Positions 16,401 through 23,872 of a DNA stretch of 64,000 nucleotides are shown piece after piece. The stretch lies in contig CAADVS010000077.1 of NCBI GenBank assembly GCA_900752545.1, positions 1 through 64,000 on the forward strand. The letters run 5' to 3'. Within the stretch, counting starts at the first letter, position 1; every line of letters begins with the position of its first letter. The translations under genes and the position numbers were made by a program. The notes beneath the pieces were generated by a model. It was not told where the DNA came from. It searched no databases and saw nothing but the letters and a program-made list of their open reading frames with translations. This DNA is from an uncultured Collinsella sp. Its GTDB lineage: Bacteria > Actinomycetota > Coriobacteriia > Coriobacteriales > Coriobacteriaceae.

Positions 16401-18150
16401 TCGCACAAATGCGGTCGAACTCCTCCTCGCTCAGCAGCGGGCGCTCCAAGCGCACCAGCTGGCAGGCCGTGCGGGAGTCTTCGAGCAAGTTGCCGTGGTT
16501 GCCCAGATAGAGCGTGGTCGAAGTCACCATGTGCTCGCGCAGAGCGTCGATGGGCGGGTTCGTGACCTGGGCGAACAGCTGATAGAAGTAGTCAAAGAAC
16601 GAACGCGTCTTCTTAGACAGACAAGCCAGCGGCGCGTCGATGCCCATCGAGGCGAGCGGGGCCTTGCCCTGCTGGGCCATGGGACGCACAACCTCGTCAA
16701 CGTCATCCCAGTGGTAGCCGAGCTTGGCCATGCGCACGGCGGCGGGCACCTCAGCGTCCTCGGCGGGCGTTGCCGCAACGGGCCTATCGAGCGCGTCGAC
16801 GGTCAGCGTCTCCTCGGCAATCCAATCACGGTAGGGCTTTTCCTTGGCATAGCGGGCACGCAGCTCGTCGTTGTAGATCACGCGGCCGCGGGCAAAATCG
16901 ACCTCGAGCATCTGGCCCGGCCCCAGACAGCCGCTCGTCAGGATGTTCTCAGGGTTCACCTCGATGGTGCCCACCTCGCTTGCCAGCATAAAGCGACCGT
17001 CGCGCGTCACATAGTAGCGGGCGGGACGCAGGCCGTTACGGTCGAGGGCGGCACCCAGTGTGCGACCGTCGGTAAAGGCGATGGCCGCCGGGCCATCCCA
17101 CGGCTCCATGAGCATGGACTGGTAGGCGTCGTAGGCGCGGCGTTCCTCGCTCAGATTGTCGTTGTGGTCCCACGGCTCGGGCAGCAGCATGGACGCGGCA
17201 CGCGTGAGCGGGCGACCGTTCATGACCAAAAACTCGAGCACGTTGTCCAAAATCGCAGAGTCGGAACCCTCGCGGTTGATGATGGGCATCACGCGCTCAA
17301 GATCATGTTGCAACACGGGGCTGTACAGGTTGGGTTCGCGAGCGCGGATCCAGTTGACGTTACCCTTGAGGGTGTTGATCTCGCCGTTGTGAATGATAAA
17401 ACGGTTGGGGTGCGCACGCTCCCAGCTGGGCGTGGTGTTGGTGGAGTAGCGCGAGTGGACGAGCGCCACGGCCGTTTTGACGGCGGCGTCGTTGAGATCG
17501 ATGAAGAAGCGGCGCATCTGCGTGGCGACCAGCATGCCCTTGTACACGATGGTGCGCGAGCTCATGGAGCAGACGTAGAAGATCTTGTCGCGCAAGGCGA
17601 ACTCGGCGTCGGCCTTCTTTTCGATGGTGCGGCGGCACACATACAGGCGGCGCTCGAAGGCGTCGCCGGCGGGCGTGTCGTCGGGGCGGCCCAGGAAGGC
17701 CTGCAAGATTGTGGGCATGCAGGCGCGGGCCGTCTCGCCCAGGTCGTGCGGGTCGACCGGCACCTCGCGCCAAAAGAGCAGCGGCACGCCGGCCTCGGCG
17801 CAGCCCTCCTCAAACACGCGGCGGGCATCCTCTACGCCCTTGTCGTCCTGCGGGAAGAACAGCATGGCCACGCCATAGTCGCCCTCTGCCGGCAGAATCT
17901 GGCCGCACTTTTGAGCCTCTTTGCGAAAAAAATGATGCGGAACCTGGAACAGGATGCCGGCGCCGTCGCCGGTGTTCTTCTCGAGTCCCGTACCGCCGCG
18001 GTGCTCCAAGTTGACCAGAATGGACAGCGCGTCGTCCAGAATCTGGTGATGGCGCTCGCCGTTGATATCGGCAAGCGCGCCAATGCCACATGCATCGTGA
18101 TCGAATTCGGGGCGATAAAGGCCCTGCTGCTGAGCGGAATCTGCCTGCAT
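13450..18150 (-). CDS. gltB: Glutamate synthase large subunit
   Basis: Predicted 1566-residue alpha subunit of GOGAT. The glutaminase nucleophile should be Cys21 in FDHDACGIG, exposed after removal of a 20-residue propeptide. The central FMN domain includes GEGGEDPRR and GGSGAARD-like loops, and the [3Fe-4S] cysteines lie in GCLMQRDCQQDTCPAGIA. A GXGXG-type beta-helix forms the C-terminus. The ATG at 18150 follows GGGGAGG. It forms an operon with gltD. Long open frames antisense to it (for example 14887-18174) are by-products of GC-rich codon use. Confidence 0.96.
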   Translation of the reverse strand: MQADSAQQQGLYRPEFDHDACGIGALADINGERHHQILDDALSILVNLEHRGGTGLEKNTGDGAGILFQVPHHFFRKEAQKCGQILPAEGDYGVAMLFFPQDDKGVEDARRVFEEGCAEAGVPLLFWREVPVDPHDLGETARACMPTILQAFLGRPDDTPAGDAFERRLYVCRRTIEKKADAEFALRDKIFYVCSMSSRTIVYKGMLVATQMRRFFIDLNDAAVKTAVALVHSRYSTNTTPSWERAHPNRFIIHNGEINTLKGNVNWIRAREPNLYSPVLQHDLERVMPIINREGSDSAILDNVLEFLVMNGRPLTRAASMLLPEPWDHNDNLSEERRAYDAYQSMLMEPWDGPAAIAFTDGRTLGAALDRNGLRPARYYVTRDGRFMLASEVGTIEVNPENILTSGCLGPGQMLEVDFARGRVIYNDELRARYAKEKPYRDWIAEETLTVDALDRPVAATPAEDAEVPAAVRMAKLGYHWDDVDEVVRPMAQQGKAPLASMGIDAPLACLSKKTRSFFDYFYQLFAQVTNPPIDALREHMVTSTTLYLGNHGNLLEDSRTACQLVRLERPLLSEEEFDRICAIDRVGFKTRRFRAAYRRDAGEGALQAALKQLAEDVEAAVRDGVNIVVLSDRAGAGEVPVPSLLAVGCVHNHLIRAGVRTFADIVVECGDAVSPHDFAALVGYSASGIYPYNAHACIRDLAAYGDLDVTAEQGIANYNKAATAGIVSIMSKMGISTVQSYHSAQIFEAVGFTPEFVNAYFAGTVSRVGGMGVEDVEREQNERYDAALAILKSPAPDQLPTLGLTKWRPLGGEDHLIDPQTVYLLQTACREDSYDTFKEYSARLHRTGRAVRLRDLLDFDASGRTPVALDEVEPALNIVRRFNTGAMSYGSISKEAHECMAIAMNRLHGRSNSGEGGEDPRRETPLANGDSKNSAIKQVASARFGVTSRYLCSAFEIQIKMAQGAKPGEGGPLPGKKVSPWIAEVRQSTPGIGLISPPPHHDIYSIEDLAELIFDLKNANPGARVSVKLVSEAGVGTIATGVAKGAADKILISGHNGGSGAAARDSIWHAGLPLELGLAEAQQTLLQNGLRSRVVLEADGKLMDGTDVAVACLLGAEEFGFATMPLISMGCLMQRDCQQDTCPAGIATQNCRLRRGFRGKPEHVEHFMLFVAEQLREVMASLGFRTVDEMVGHPECLRQIEVPGNRKANLLDLSPVLASATCEFGAHIPGADGRHFLPQMAADSELDKTLDSTLFVPYTADARAHLRPIRFRADIANVNRCVGTILGNAVTKAHPEGLPAGSITIDCDGSAGQSFGAFLPRGITLNVCGDANDYFGKGLSGGEVSVRPNPHATYKFDENIIVGNVAFFGATSGRGFINGLAGQRFGVRNSGATVVVEGCGNHGCEYMTGGLALILGEVGQNFAAGMTGGVAYVFDQYGTLDARVNHESVELKAPTAGELAQIRALIQEHVDATQSPRGIKLLYSFETMSKHFVKVIPTEYERVLAIVAAGEAVGKTHAQGEELAFDIVTGRASAADVARFDVAGVAAGAAPVVATGSVASTKKEA

Positions 18151-18333
18151 CGCGATCCTCCCCTAGATATTTAGACAGTCAGTTGAATAGGCATACTAGG
18201 AGCATCGCCGACCCGTTGTGTTTCCCGCCCGTTTCGAAACAATCGCGTAACGCGCGCCCTGCAAGTGGACACCACCGACCTCAAGGGCAACAACAAGGGC
18301 CCCAGGTTCGGCCTGTGAGCTCGCCGCTTCAAA
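18151..18333. other. gltB upstream region with a possible coding remnant
   Basis: No complete gene is seen. One + strand frame reads into a short tail LQVDTTDLKGNNKGPRFGL and stops at 18316-18318; this might be a gene remnant or chance. The gltB leader also holds the small palindrome GTTTCGAAAC (18231-18240). The 12-mer TTTCGAAACAAT found here recurs upstream of argR (62570). Confidence 0.25.
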
Positions 18334-18392
18334 CATCTCAATCTGTAACAGTAAGACCCAATTTCCATCCCTAGTTGTTACAGATCAAGACA
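18334..18392. repeat. 59-bp palindromic repeat, single copy
   Basis: Lone copy of the GTCTCGATCTGTAACA family between gltB and mntH: left arm CATCTCAATCTGTAACAG, right arm TTGTTACAGATCAAGACA, TTT-rich centre. Confidence 0.9.
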
Positions 18393-18448
18393 TTTCGGTA
18401 ATCCCCTTTCACCATCCTATTCAAATACAACAATTTTGTTAGTCCTGG

Positions 18449-18477
18449 TTAACTTTTGAGCCTAAAATGGGTATCCT
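18449..18477 (+). promoter_or_regulatory. Candidate mntH promoter
   Basis: TTAACT (18449-18454) and TATCCT (18472-18477) are 17 bp apart, 37 bp before the mntH start. Between them TTTTGAGCCTAAAA is a loose palindrome that could be a DtxR/MntR-type metal repressor site. That assignment is weak. Confidence 0.4.
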
Positions 18478-18513
18478 TTGCGGCGTCAAACATACGGCAC
18501 GCAGGAGCGCACC

Positions 18514-19770
18514 ATGCTCAACCATCTCAAACAACACTTTGGCTCCCGGCGCACCGGCGGTCACGGAGGTCTAGACATTGCACGGCATATCGGCCCCGGG
18601 TTGCTCGTGACCGTCGGCTTTATCGACCCGGGCAACTGGGCCTCCAATATGGCCGCCGGCTCGCAGTTTGGCTACGCGCTGCTGTGGATCGTCACGCTGT
18701 CCACGATTATGCTCATTGTGCTGCAGCACAACGCGGCACACCTGGGTATCGCCACGGGCGCCTGTCTTGCCGAGGCCACGACCCGCTTTCTCCCCCGCAT
18801 CATGGGGCGCGCGGTGCTCGTCAGCGCCTATCTCGCTACGATCGCCACCGCCATGGCAGAGGTCCTGGGCGGTGCGATCGCGCTCCAGATGCTCTTTGGA
18901 CTGCCCGTGCGCGCGGGCTGCGTCATCGTGGCGGCGGCATCGTTGGTGATGCTCATGACGAACTCCTACAAGCGTGCCGAACGCTGGATCATCGCCTTCG
19001 TCGGCGTGGTAGGGCTCTCGTTTTTGGCCGAGCTTGCACTAGTCAAGGTCGACTGGCCGCTAGCCGCCACAAGCTGGATCACACCCCGTATGCCCACCGG
19101 CTCGGCCGCGATTATCGTAAGTGTCCTAGGCGCGGTCGTTATGCCCCACAACCTCTTCCTGCACTCCGAGGTCATCCAATCCATGCACTTCGAAGGCCAA
19201 GGCGAGCAGGTTATCGAAGAACGTCTGCGCTACGAGCTCTTCGACACGCTCTTTTCGATGGGTGTGGGCTGGGCAATCAACTCGGCCATGGTCATCCTGG
19301 CCGCAACGACCTTCTTTGCGCACGGCATTGTCGTAGACGACCTCGCCGTCGCAGCGGCCACGCTCTCCCCCATTCTGGGCCCGGCAAGCTCGACCATCTT
19401 TGCAGTGGCACTGCTGTTCGCGGGCCTATCGAGCAGTGTGACGGCGGGCATGGCAGCGGGCACCATCACCGCGGGCATGTTCGATGAGGAATACGACATC
19501 CACGACCGACATTCCTCAATCGGGGTGGCGACCTGTTTCGTCGGCGCAGTGGCGGCGTGCCTGGTCGTCCCGAATCCTTTTGAGGGTCTCATTTGGAGTC
19601 AGGCACTGCTGTCGCTTCAGCTGCCGATTACGGTCTTTGTGCTCATACGACTCACCAGTTCGCCCCGCGTCATGGGCAAATACGCCAACTCGCGCCCGCT
19701 CAACGCGCTGCTCGTAGGGATCGGCGTCATCGTGACGATTCTCGATGTCGTGTTGTTGACAGAGATGTAA
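18514..19770 (+). CDS. mntH: NRAMP-family divalent metal (Mn2+/Fe2+) transporter
   Basis: Predicted 418-residue proton-coupled importer with about 11 membrane segments. The first-helix metal motif DPGN is in VGFIDPGNWASNMAAG and the sixth-helix motif MPHN in GAVVMPHNLFLHS; both are diagnostic of NRAMP. ATG 18514 is preferred (GGAG at 18504) over an in-frame ATG at 18478 that would add 12 residues before the family start. Manganese is the usual substrate of bacterial members, but iron is possible. It is monocistronic and followed by two palindromic repeats. Confidence 0.93.
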   Translation: MLNHLKQHFGSRRTGGHGGLDIARHIGPGLLVTVGFIDPGNWASNMAAGSQFGYALLWIVTLSTIMLIVLQHNAAHLGIATGACLAEATTRFLPRIMGRAVLVSAYLATIATAMAEVLGGAIALQMLFGLPVRAGCVIVAAASLVMLMTNSYKRAERWIIAFVGVVGLSFLAELALVKVDWPLAATSWITPRMPTGSAAIIVSVLGAVVMPHNLFLHSEVIQSMHFEGQGEQVIEERLRYELFDTLFSMGVGWAINSAMVILAATTFFAHGIVVDDLAVAAATLSPILGPASSTIFAVALLFAGLSSSVTAGMAAGTITAGMFDEEYDIHDRHSSIGVATCFVGAVAACLVVPNPFEGLIWSQALLSLQLPITVFVLIRLTSSPRVMGKYANSRPLNALLVGIGVIVTILDVVLLTEM

Positions 19771-19796
19771 TGGGGCGGGGCACCTACCTAGGCAAA

Positions 19797-19935
19797 CGTC
19801 TCGATCTGTAACATCTAGACCCGCTTTTGATGTCTAGATGTTACAGATCGAGATCATTCCGAGGGACAGCTCCGTTTGTCTCAATCTGTAACACGTAGAC
19901 CCCGTTTTCACTGCTAGATGTTACAGATTGAGACC
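19797..19935. repeat. Two 59-bp palindromic repeats at 80-bp pitch
   Basis: Copies at 19797-19855 and 19877-19935. The first is the best hairpin of the family: arms at 19799-19820 and 19832-19853 pair perfectly over 22 bp around an 11-base loop (CCGCTTTTGAT). The spacer is 21 bp. They follow mntH and precede the rubredoxin terminator. Confidence 0.95.
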
Positions 19936-20004
19936 AAAGGTCGGCCGGACTCACGACAGACTGGATCGGCTAACAGCAGCCGTGATCCCTTGGGGACGGA
20001 GTAA

Positions 20005-20039
20005 AAGGGTCCCGGCCGGAATATCCGACCGGGACCCTT
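20005..20039 (-). terminator. Terminator after the rubredoxin gene
   Basis: AAGGGTCCCGG (20005-20015) and CCGGGACCCTT (20029-20039) form an 11-bp stem. Read on the - strand it is followed by TTTTA, as expected for Rho-independent termination of the rubredoxin transcript. Confidence 0.85.
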
Positions 20040-20079
20040 GGACAGAGCTATGTGTTGCTGCAAATCGCGTATCTGCGAG

Positions 20080-20223
20080 TTACTCTTCGACGAGCTCAAA
20101 CTGATCGGGACCGACGCCGCAGACCGGGCACACGTAATCCTCGGGCAGCTCGGGCGTATCGACCTCAACCTCATAACCGCAAACGGTGCACACGAACTTG
20201 TACGTCTTCTTTTCCTCAGCCAT
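20080..20223 (-). CDS. Rubredoxin
   Basis: A 47-residue iron protein. Two CxxCG knuckles, CTVCGYE near residue 12 and [12 protein letters not shown] near residue 32, bind one Fe in a Cys4 site. It is shorter than typical rubredoxins (52-54) and resembles the rubredoxin domain of rubrerythrin. The start is supported by AGAGGAG upstream. The flavin reductase gene lies 88 bp upstream on the same strand. In many anaerobes these two domains are fused (high-molecular-weight rubredoxin), so here they probably act as separate partners carrying electrons to oxidative-stress enzymes. Confidence 0.92.
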   Translation of the reverse strand: MAEEKKTYKFVCTVCGYEVEVDTPELPEDYVCPVCGVGPDQFELVEE

Positions 20224-20311
20224 GATGTTCTCCTCTCGAACGTGACTGCTGGTGTACTTGCTTATTAGTATATATTCTCAATAATATAATGCAAGTAATT
20301 TTCCACCATTT

Positions 20312-20815
20312 CTACCCTTGGTACGAAGACGCCTTAGGCGGCGTCTTGCCCTTTAGCACCTTGTGATAGTAGTCGTACGTCAGCGGCGTCTCGTCGCTCA
20401 GGCGCTCGGCATCCTCGACCTCACCAATAAACAGCAGATGCGTGCCCACATCCACAGTGTCGATCAAACGGCAGCTAAACAGGGCCGCCGCGTGCTCGGG
20501 CACATAGGGCATGCCCAGAGCCGTCTCGCGGGTCTCGTATTTGGCAAACTTGTCATAATCGCTGCTGGTGCGGAACCCAAAGTTACCGATGTAGAGCATG
20601 TCGGCCGTCTGATCGATCACGGTCAGCGCGAACGCTTTGGCCGATGCGATGACGCCCGAGGTGACATTGTCCTTGTTCACGGCAACCGAAATACGCGGCG
20701 GCATGGACGTCACCTGCACCGCAGTGTTGATGACGCAGCCGGCGCGCAGCCCGTCTGCCGCAGCGCTCACCACGTACAGACCGCTCGGCATGGTAAAGAA
20801 CGCAGTTTTGTCCAT
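20312..20815 (-). CDS. Flavin reductase-like (FMN-binding split barrel) protein
   Basis: Predicted 167-residue flavoprotein. The N-terminus MPSGLYVVSAAADGLRAGC and the segment TSMPPRISVAVNK match the flavin reductase-like domain that binds FMN. It would pass electrons from NAD(P)H to flavin and then to rubredoxin. The ATG at 20815 follows GGGGAG; longer in-frame starts run through a terminator upstream and are rejected. It is followed by the rubredoxin gene on the same strand. Confidence 0.88.
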   Translation of the reverse strand: MDKTAFFTMPSGLYVVSAAADGLRAGCVINTAVQVTSMPPRISVAVNKDNVTSGVIASAKAFALTVIDQTADMLYIGNFGFRTSSDYDKFAKYETRETALGMPYVPEHAAALFSCRLIDTVDVGTHLLFIGEVEDAERLSDETPLTYDYYHKVLKGKTPPKASSYQG

Positions 20816-20869
20816 AACGATCACTCCCCTAGCTCGGGTTGGAACCTCATGAATGTATGTACCCACAAA

Positions 20870-20900
20870 AAAGGCGGCACCCATAACGGACGCCGCCTTT
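20870..20900 (-). terminator. Terminator between smpB and the flavin reductase gene
   Basis: AAAGGCGGC (20870-20878) and GCCGCCTTT (20892-20900) form the stem; on the - strand the T-run follows. The loop region GCACCCATAACGGACGC resembles the loops of the prfB and rpmE terminators (GCACCCAAACGGATGC). Confidence 0.85.
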
Positions 20901-20942
20901 GAGACATATGTGTCAGAACAGTAAGAAAGATGAGACGCCCGC

Positions 20943-21009
20943 AGTTGCGGTGAAATAGGGACTGAATAGCCCCTCAAACAGGCAAAACAGTCCGTATCTC
21001 ACCGCAACT
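20943..21009. repeat. 67-bp palindromic repeat (AGTTGCGGTGAAATAG family)
   Basis: The arms at 20943-20964 and 20988-21009 pair at 20 of 22 positions, and the outer 16 bases match the element at 6776-6843. It sits 12 bp after the smpB stop. Confidence 0.85.
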
Positions 21010-21021
21010 TATATAGAGCGC

Positions 21022-21492
21022 CTACCGGTTGCGTTCCTTGAGGGCGCGGTCGATCTCGCGTTGGACATCACGCTTGGCCATGTCCTCGCGCTTGTCGTAG
21101 AGCTTCTTGCCGCGGCCCAGACCCAGCAGCAGCTTTACGCGGCCGTCGGTATTAAAGTAGAGCTCCAACGGAACCAGCGCATAACCACGGTTGCGAAGTT
21201 TGCCGTCAAGAAAGTCGATCTCCTTGCGGTGCAGCAGCAGACGACGCCGACGGTCGGGATCGCGATTCCACACGCCACCATGGCTATAAGGGTGGATATG
21301 CAGTCCGACGAGCCAGCACTCGCCGCCACGAATCAGCGCAAAAGTGTCAGTGATCTGACAGGCGCGCTCGCGAATCGACTTGACCTCGGTGCCGCTCAGC
21401 TCAATACCGCATTCGAACGTCTCATCGATAAAGTACTCGTGATGCGCCGAGCGATTCTTGGAAATGAGCTTGCGTTCACGCTTACTGGGCAT
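21022..21492 (-). CDS. smpB: SsrA-binding protein
   Basis: Predicted 156-residue RNA-binding protein that carries tmRNA to stalled ribosomes. Family signatures include KNRSAHHEYFIDETFE, GIELSGTEVKSIRE and the basic tail KKLYDKREDMAKRD. The ATG at 21492 follows AAGGAGG; it overlaps the end of the TPR gene by 11 bp, so the two are translationally coupled. In many actinobacteria smpB lies after ftsX; here it is about 11 kb away, and rnr (its partner nuclease) lies 8.5 kb away on the same strand. Confidence 0.96.
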   Translation of the reverse strand: MPSKRERKLISKNRSAHHEYFIDETFECGIELSGTEVKSIRERACQITDTFALIRGGECWLVGLHIHPYSHGGVWNRDPDRRRRLLLHRKEIDFLDGKLRNRGYALVPLELYFNTDGRVKLLLGLGRGKKLYDKREDMAKRDVQREIDRALKERNR

Positions 21493-22399
21493 CGCCGGCC
21501 TCCTTGGCGCCATCGGCGTTTGAGCCCGTAGCCTCGCGCTTTGCCTTGCGCTCGGCATTGAGCTCGGCATCGCTCTCGCGCACCAGTTTGATAATCGCCG
21601 CGCAGGCCTCCTCGCCCACCAAGTCGCGAGCACGCACCGTCAGGCGCGTCGCCTCCTGCTTGTCGCCGTCGCTTGCAGCATCGGTCGCGCACATGATCAG
21701 GCAGATGGCAATCTCGGCCGAAGGCGAGGTCGGCACGCCTTGCAGGGCCAATTCACCCATCACGTGGTCGTCGCTCTCATCAGCGGCATCCGGATAGGTG
21801 GTATGGATCTTGTTGAGCAGGCGCGTCGTATGCGCATCGTTGGGCGCCAGGCGCAGCGCCAGACGCGCGCAGCCCACGGCAGCCGAAACGTTCTCGGTCT
21901 CGGGCTCCAAAAAGTACTGACCTAGATTGGCGTAAGCGCGGGCGGCGCACTTGCCATCGCTTGCACGCTCCAGCACCGAGAACGAGAGCGATGCCCATTC
22001 CTGCTTGTCCTCGAGTGCGCGGAACAGCTCGGCCAAATCCAAGCGATAGTTGCAGTTCATGGGGTCCCAACGCACAGCCTGCATCAGGGCATTACGAGCG
22101 CTCACATAATCCTGCTGGCGAATGTAGGCAAACGCCATGTCAGAGTACAGGCGGTCAAACGGCACCTCGACCTGCACGAGCTCGCGCGGATCCTTCTCCA
22201 CGCGGCGATAGGCCAAGCGCTCAAACTTGCTATCGAAGCTAAAGTATTGGCGCTTCTCCTCCGTCTTGCACTCAGCGTCGATATACTCCTCGGCGAGCTC
22301 CACCAGACGCTCCAGCAGCGGCGTCGCCGTAGCCAGGTCGCCCTGCGCCAGATAGTTCTCGGCATACGTGATGTCTTGCAAGCTGATGGGCAGATCCAT
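21482..22399 (-). CDS. Tetratricopeptide repeat protein
   Basis: Predicted 305-residue soluble protein with several TPR-like helical pairs, clearest in YSDMAFAYIRQQDYVSARNA and AYANLGQYFLEPETENVSAA. A low-complexity Ala/Glu/Lys tail ends it. TPR proteins are usually protein-binding scaffolds; no specific partner is evident. The ATG at 22399 follows GAGGAG. Coupling to smpB suggests a link to translation quality control, but that is only inferred from position. Confidence 0.7.
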   Translation of the reverse strand: MDLPISLQDITYAENYLAQGDLATATPLLERLVELAEEYIDAECKTEEKRQYFSFDSKFERLAYRRVEKDPRELVQVEVPFDRLYSDMAFAYIRQQDYVSARNALMQAVRWDPMNCNYRLDLAELFRALEDKQEWASLSFSVLERASDGKCAARAYANLGQYFLEPETENVSAAVGCARLALRLAPNDAHTTRLLNKIHTTYPDAADESDDHVMGELALQGVPTSPSAEIAICLIMCATDAASDGDKQEATRLTVRARDLVGEEACAAIIKLVRESDAELNAERKAKREATGSNADGAKEAGDAQ

Positions 22400-22459
22400 G
22401 GCTACTCCTCGATCTGAGCGAAACACGGCAGGCGCCGTATATACGGTCAATACACAAAA

Positions 22460-22483
22460 CCCGGGTCTCTTACGAGGCCCGGG
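22460..22483 (-). terminator. Terminator of the tRNA operon
   Basis: CCCGGGTCTC and GAGGCCCGGG form a 10-bp stem with a four-base loop; the - strand continues TTTTG. It lies directly after the tRNA-Glu gene. Confidence 0.85.
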
Positions 22484-22493
22484 CGTTCAATTT

Positions 22494-22570
22494 TGGTAGC
22501 CCGTACCAGATTCGAACTGGTGATCTCCGCCTTGAGAGGGCGGCGTCCTAAACCGCTAGACGAACGGGCC
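22494..22570 (-). tRNA. tRNA-Glu (anticodon CUC)
   Basis: Cloverleaf readable on the - strand: acceptor GGCCCGT/ACGGGCT, anticodon stem CCGCC/GGCGG with loop CTCTCAA (anticodon CTC), T-loop GTTCGAATC and encoded CCA. The second of two tandem tRNA genes. Confidence 0.93.
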
Positions 22571-22587
22571 ATATGTAGCAAATGCAA

Positions 22588-22661
22588 TGGCTGGGATGGA
22601 GGGAGTCGAACCCCCATTGACGGAACCAGAATCCGCTGTCCTGCCATTAGACGACATCCCA
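22588..22661 (-). tRNA. tRNA-Gln (anticodon CUG)
   Basis: Cloverleaf readable on the - strand: acceptor TGGGATG/CATCCCA, anticodon stem GCGGA/TCCGT with loop TTCTGGT (anticodon CTG), T-loop GTTCGACTC and encoded CCA. First gene of the tandem pair. Confidence 0.93.
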
Positions 22662-22705
22662 ATGACTGCATCGCTGCGCTCGGCTGTGCCTTTGCGCAAG
22701 AAAGA

Positions 22706-22734
22706 AATATACGGGAAGTCTCGCCGTGACGCAA
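22706..22734 (-). promoter_or_regulatory. Promoter of the tRNA-Gln/tRNA-Glu operon
   Basis: On the - strand TTGCGT and TATATT are separated by 17 bp, about 45 bp before the tRNA-Gln 5' end. This is a near-consensus sigma-70 promoter at the right distance. Confidence 0.7.
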
Positions 22735-22937
22735 GCCCCAATTTTGACTTTTTTGAAATTCAGTCAAATTGGCCTAATTTAGTCCAACCCGTGAAGGACC
22801 TGTGAAGCCGACCGCTGTACACGAAGGGCAAAACGCCGCGAGCGGTAGCCGTCAACCGTTGGCAGATTCTACCGTGAAAACGATAGCACCAGGCAACACA
22901 ATCGAAGTATCAATGATCACGTAGATATCGAGGCGCC

Positions 22938-23348
22938 ATGGACGAAGAGCTTGATTACCTATGGGAGACCCTGGGCCTTGAGATCACTGCCGACCTTTGG
23001 CCCGAACGGGACAAAATCCATCCCACACTGCGCCCCGCCATTACTGTGGTGCAGGCAAAATACCGCCGTGCATCCTTTTTGATCATGCGGATGTCATGGC
23101 ACGCGGGACTCCCCGACCTTAAGCGAATCCAGGCAAGCCTCGTCGAGCTGTCCGGTATGCCGACCGTCATATCCGAGGCGCACCTGGAGCAGCGCCAGCG
23201 CGAGCGACTGCAACAGCAGCGGATTCCCTTTATCTGCCCCGGCGTTCAGGCATATCTGCCCTTTATGGACGAGGAGTACTGGAGCGGCAAGCCCAACAAA
23301 CACGTAAAGGTCTACGATCCGCACGAATGGGCGCGGCTGGCGGACTGA
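22938..23348 (+). CDS. Hypothetical protein
   Basis: Predicted 136-residue soluble protein. The stretch PFICPGVQAYLPFM recalls a conserved block of some larger winged-helix proteins in Coriobacteriia, but no DNA-binding helix is obvious here, so it may be a short or truncated form. The Shine-Dalgarno sequence is weak. It has its own 270-bp upstream gap after the divergent tRNA promoter. Not assigned to a family. Confidence 0.6.
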   Translation: MDEELDYLWETLGLEITADLWPERDKIHPTLRPAITVVQAKYRRASFLIMRMSWHAGLPDLKRIQASLVELSGMPTVISEAHLEQRQRERLQQQRIPFICPGVQAYLPFMDEEYWSGKPNKHVKVYDPHEWARLAD

Positions 23349-23365
23349 CTGGGGCAGGCCCGCCG

Positions 23366-23415
23366 GCGGAAAGTGCGTCCCACCCTGAGCACTCAAAACG
23401 GGTCGCACTTTCCGC
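23366..23415. repeat. 50-bp inverted repeat between convergent genes
   Basis: GCGGAAAGTGCGTCCC (23366-23381) and GGGTCGCACTTTCCGC (23400-23415) match at 15 of 16 positions. It lies between two convergent genes, 17 and 5 bp from their ends, and may terminate both, although no T-tract is present. Confidence 0.75.
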
Positions 23416-23420
23416 AGCCG

Positions 23421-23780
23421 CTACAGCAACGCCTCGGCCCAAGCCGATTCCCTAAAGCCGGGAATCGCAAAGTCGTCGCCCACCAGCAGCGGACGCTTGA
23501 CCAGCATGCCGTCGGTCGCCAGCAGCTCGTAGCACTCCCGATCCGTCATGCCCGCATCCAGACGCGCCTTCAGGCCCAGCTCTCGATATTTCATGCCCGA
23601 CGAATTAAAGAAGCGCCGCACCGGCAGCCCCGAACGAGCAATCCAGGTCGCAAGCTCATCAGCCGTGGGATTGTCCAAAACGATATCGCGGTCGATATAC
23701 TCAACCCCATGTTCGTCCAGCCATGCCTTGGCCTTCTTACAGGTCGAGCACTTGGGATATTCAACAAACAGTACGGTCAT
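23421..23780 (-). CDS. ArsC/Spx-family thioredoxin-fold protein
   Basis: Predicted 119-residue protein with the N-terminal redox motif YPKCSTCKKAKAWL (CxxC) and the RRFFNSSGMKYRELGL helix of the ArsC/Spx/YffB family. The late arginine motif appears as VKRPLLVG. Members include thioredoxin-coupled arsenate reductases and the regulator Spx; the CxxC form without ars neighbours argues for a general reductase or Spx-like role rather than arsenic resistance. The ATG at 23780 follows GGAGG. Confidence 0.8.
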   Translation of the reverse strand: MTVLFVEYPKCSTCKKAKAWLDEHGVEYIDRDIVLDNPTADELATWIARSGLPVRRFFNSSGMKYRELGLKARLDAGMTDRECYELLATDGMLVKRPLLVGDDFAIPGFRESAWAEALL

Positions 23781-23872
23781 GGGAATCCTCCGAATATAGA
23801 TCGGCCAACGCAGACACACGCCACACGAGGCGCCTTCGTATGATGGGCCAATTGTAGCCCGCGGGTCACACG

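Noticed and set aside
14887..18174. 1095-codon open frame antisense to gltB
   Set aside because: It is a mirror of gltB codon bias in GC-rich DNA, has no domain signature and no ribosome site. The same applies to other long antisense frames at 11954-13702, 33219-34298, 37250-38791, 38854-40620 and 4612-6144.
18393..18513. Manganese riboswitch (yybP-ykoY) upstream of mntH
   Set aside because: The leader after the predicted promoter is only about 30 bases, too short for that RNA, and the conserved loops are absent.
23421..23780. Arsenic resistance gene
   Set aside because: The ArsC/Spx fold is clear, but there are no arsR, arsB or acr3 neighbours and the CxxC form is common to Spx-like and YffB-like proteins.
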